Below are positions 5,531-5,870 of a stretch of DNA of 5,870 bases, piece by piece. A program made the position numbers and the translations under genes. The DNA is taken from the NCBI GenBank assembly GCA_015661045.1, contig JACVQG010000138.1, positions 1 to 5,870 on the forward strand, written 5' to 3'. Each line of letters opens with the position of its first letter. Position 1 is the first letter of the stretch. Source of the DNA: Dehalococcoidia bacterium (GTDB taxonomy: Bacteria; Chloroflexota; Dehalococcoidia; JACVQG01). The notes beneath the pieces were generated by a model. That model saw nothing but the letters and a program-made list of their open reading frames with translations, ran no database searches and was not told where the DNA came from.

Positions 5531-5632
5531 CCCTCTCCCTCGACGGGAGAGGCATAGGTGAGGGTGAAAATGCGATAGTGCCAAAATTTACCCCTCTCTC
5601 TAAATCTCTCCCCCGATGGGGCGAGAGGTTTT
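5531..5632. repeat. About 100-bp inverted-repeat element (MITE/REP-like) between ybeY and the zupT-like gene
   Basis: The left end holds a perfect 8-bp hairpin, CCTCTCCC/GGGAGAGG with loop TCGAC (5532-5552), followed by AGGTGAGGGTGAAAA. The right end holds a second hairpin, 5602-5631: AAAT+CTCTC, a C-C mismatch, CCC, loop GATG, then the complementary strand ending in GTTT. The reverse complement of the right half (CCTCTCGCCCC...GGGGGAGAG...GAGGGGT) aligns with the left half, so the whole is one imperfect inverted repeat with nested hairpins. CCCTCTCCC/GGGAGAGG elements with a GGTGAGGG tail are familiar dispersed non-coding repeats in many bacterial genomes. It lies inside the presumed ybeY leader. 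No coding capacity. Confidence 0.65.
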
Positions 5633-5661
5633 ATACGCTATTTTCTATCCTTCATTGTGCT

Positions 5662-5683
5662 TCCCGATGCCGACAGGTCGGGA
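5662..5683. repeat. Hairpin TCCCGA...TCGGGA
   Basis: TCCCGA (5662-5667), a TG bulge, CC, loop GACA, GG and TCGGGA (5678-5683) give eight base pairs. It is a second compact GC-rich palindrome in the ybeY/zupT intergenic region, of the kind found as dispersed repeats. It lies downstream of the candidate ybeY promoter and so inside its leader. There is no U-tract. Confidence 0.5.
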
Positions 5684-5712
5684 CAACTGGGCATAGTTGG
5701 TTCCCCAGCACG

Positions 5713-5741
5713 ATGTTAACGCAGAGCCATTCAAGCGTCAA
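5713..5741 (-). promoter_or_regulatory. Candidate promoter for ybeY
   Basis: On the minus strand TTGACG (5741-5736, five of six -35 matches), a 17-nt spacer and TAACAT (5718-5713, four of six -10 matches). Start of transcription would be near 5706, giving a leader of about 200 nt that includes the TCCCGA hairpin and the inverted-repeat element. No better minus-strand promoter was seen nearer to ybeY. Confidence 0.4.
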
Positions 5742-5751
5742 GTCAACGGGC

Positions 5752-5780
5752 TTGTTTAATATTTCACAAGATATTAGAAT
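5752..5780 (+). promoter_or_regulatory. Candidate promoter for the zupT-like gene
   Basis: TTGTTT (5752-5757, weak -35), 17-nt spacer, TAGAAT (5775-5780, five of six -10 matches). Transcription would begin around 5787, just at the GGAG before the ATG at 5797, giving a very short leader. An overlapping imperfect repeat CAAGC/GCTTG (5732-5736/5750-5754) could be an operator; I recognise no Zur or MntR box. Confidence 0.3.
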
Positions 5781-5796
5781 GTTGATGGAGCCGTTA

Positions 5797-5870
5797 ATGC
5801 AAAGCAATGTATCCTTTGCCCTTCTCTTAACCCTGCTGTCCGGGCTTTCAACCGGGATAGGTAGCATAGC
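5797..5870 (+). CDS. zupT: ZIP-family metal transporter, ZupT-like (N-terminal end, runs off right edge)
   Basis: Only 24 codons are present: MQSNVSFALLLTLLSGLSTG and then IGSIA. The pattern FALLLTLL-GL-TGIGS is the first membrane helix of bacterial ZupT-type ZIP permeases, which import zinc and, less specifically, iron, manganese and other divalent metals across the cytoplasmic membrane. Start: the ATG at 5797 has GGAG (5787-5790) six nt upstream. An in-frame ATG at 5785 would add four residues but has no Shine-Dalgarno. The gene is divergent from ybeY. The metal-binding helices IV and V lie outside the window, so metal preference and intactness cannot be judged. Confidence 0.75.
   Translation, partial: MQSNVSFALLLTLLSGLSTGIGSI

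Noticed and set aside
5606..5632. Right hairpin plus TTTT as a rho-independent terminator
   Set aside because: On the plus strand it would end no gene, since it lies between divergent genes; the matching hairpin at the left end shows that it belongs to an inverted-repeat element.
5652..5867. Minus-strand 71-codon frame opposite the zupT-like start
   Set aside because: The plus strand encodes the recognisable ZIP-family first helix with a ribosome site; the minus frame runs through the promoter region and a hairpin.

Overview
The window carries bacterial chromosomal DNA of intermediate GC. It has five intact or nearly intact protein genes plus one partial gene at each edge. The Thr/Pro-rich 'TPTP' linkers in two exported proteins, a ZIP-type metal transporter start, and a lone ybeY among dispersed palindromic repeats suggest a Chloroflexota-like genome (possibly Dehalococcoidia or Anaerolineae). 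That placement is inference; no rRNA or other decisive marker is present.

Left part (1-3270, minus strand): an envelope-protein operon. A good sigma70-type promoter (TTGACA, 16 nt, TATACT; 3243-3270) drives a 966-aa Sec-exported protein (295-3195). It has a cysteine-containing N-terminal domain, a Pro/Thr linker and a long helical/coiled-coil C-terminal part. Its stop codon overlaps the start of a second gene (1-295, cut by the window edge) for a lipoprotein with its own Thr/Pro-rich linker. The two are probably translated in a coupled way and act together outside the cytoplasmic membrane. I recognise neither family.

Middle (3220-4721): AT-richer, accessory-looking DNA. It holds a short plus-strand remnant resembling the C-terminus of a DUF72 (YecE-like) protein, a solitary 214-aa HEPN-like gene with an RNAAAH motif on the minus strand, about 200 bases of apparently non-coding DNA, and a small membrane protein gene.

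Right part (4722-5870): ybeY (minus, 5020-5505), the rRNA-maturation endoribonuclease, is followed by a previously uncalled 37-aa very basic ORF (4867-4980). The start region of that ORF is duplicated as a perfect 29-bp tandem repeat. A 28-nt perfect palindrome lies downstream. Between ybeY and the divergent zupT-like gene (plus, starts 5797, cut by the right edge) are a roughly 100-bp inverted-repeat element of MITE/REP type, a further hairpin and candidate promoters in both directions.

No tRNA, rRNA, CRISPR array, transposase or riboswitch was recognised. The best leads are the coupled exported-protein pair, the orphan HEPN-like gene, and the duplicated start of the tiny basic ORF behind ybeY.
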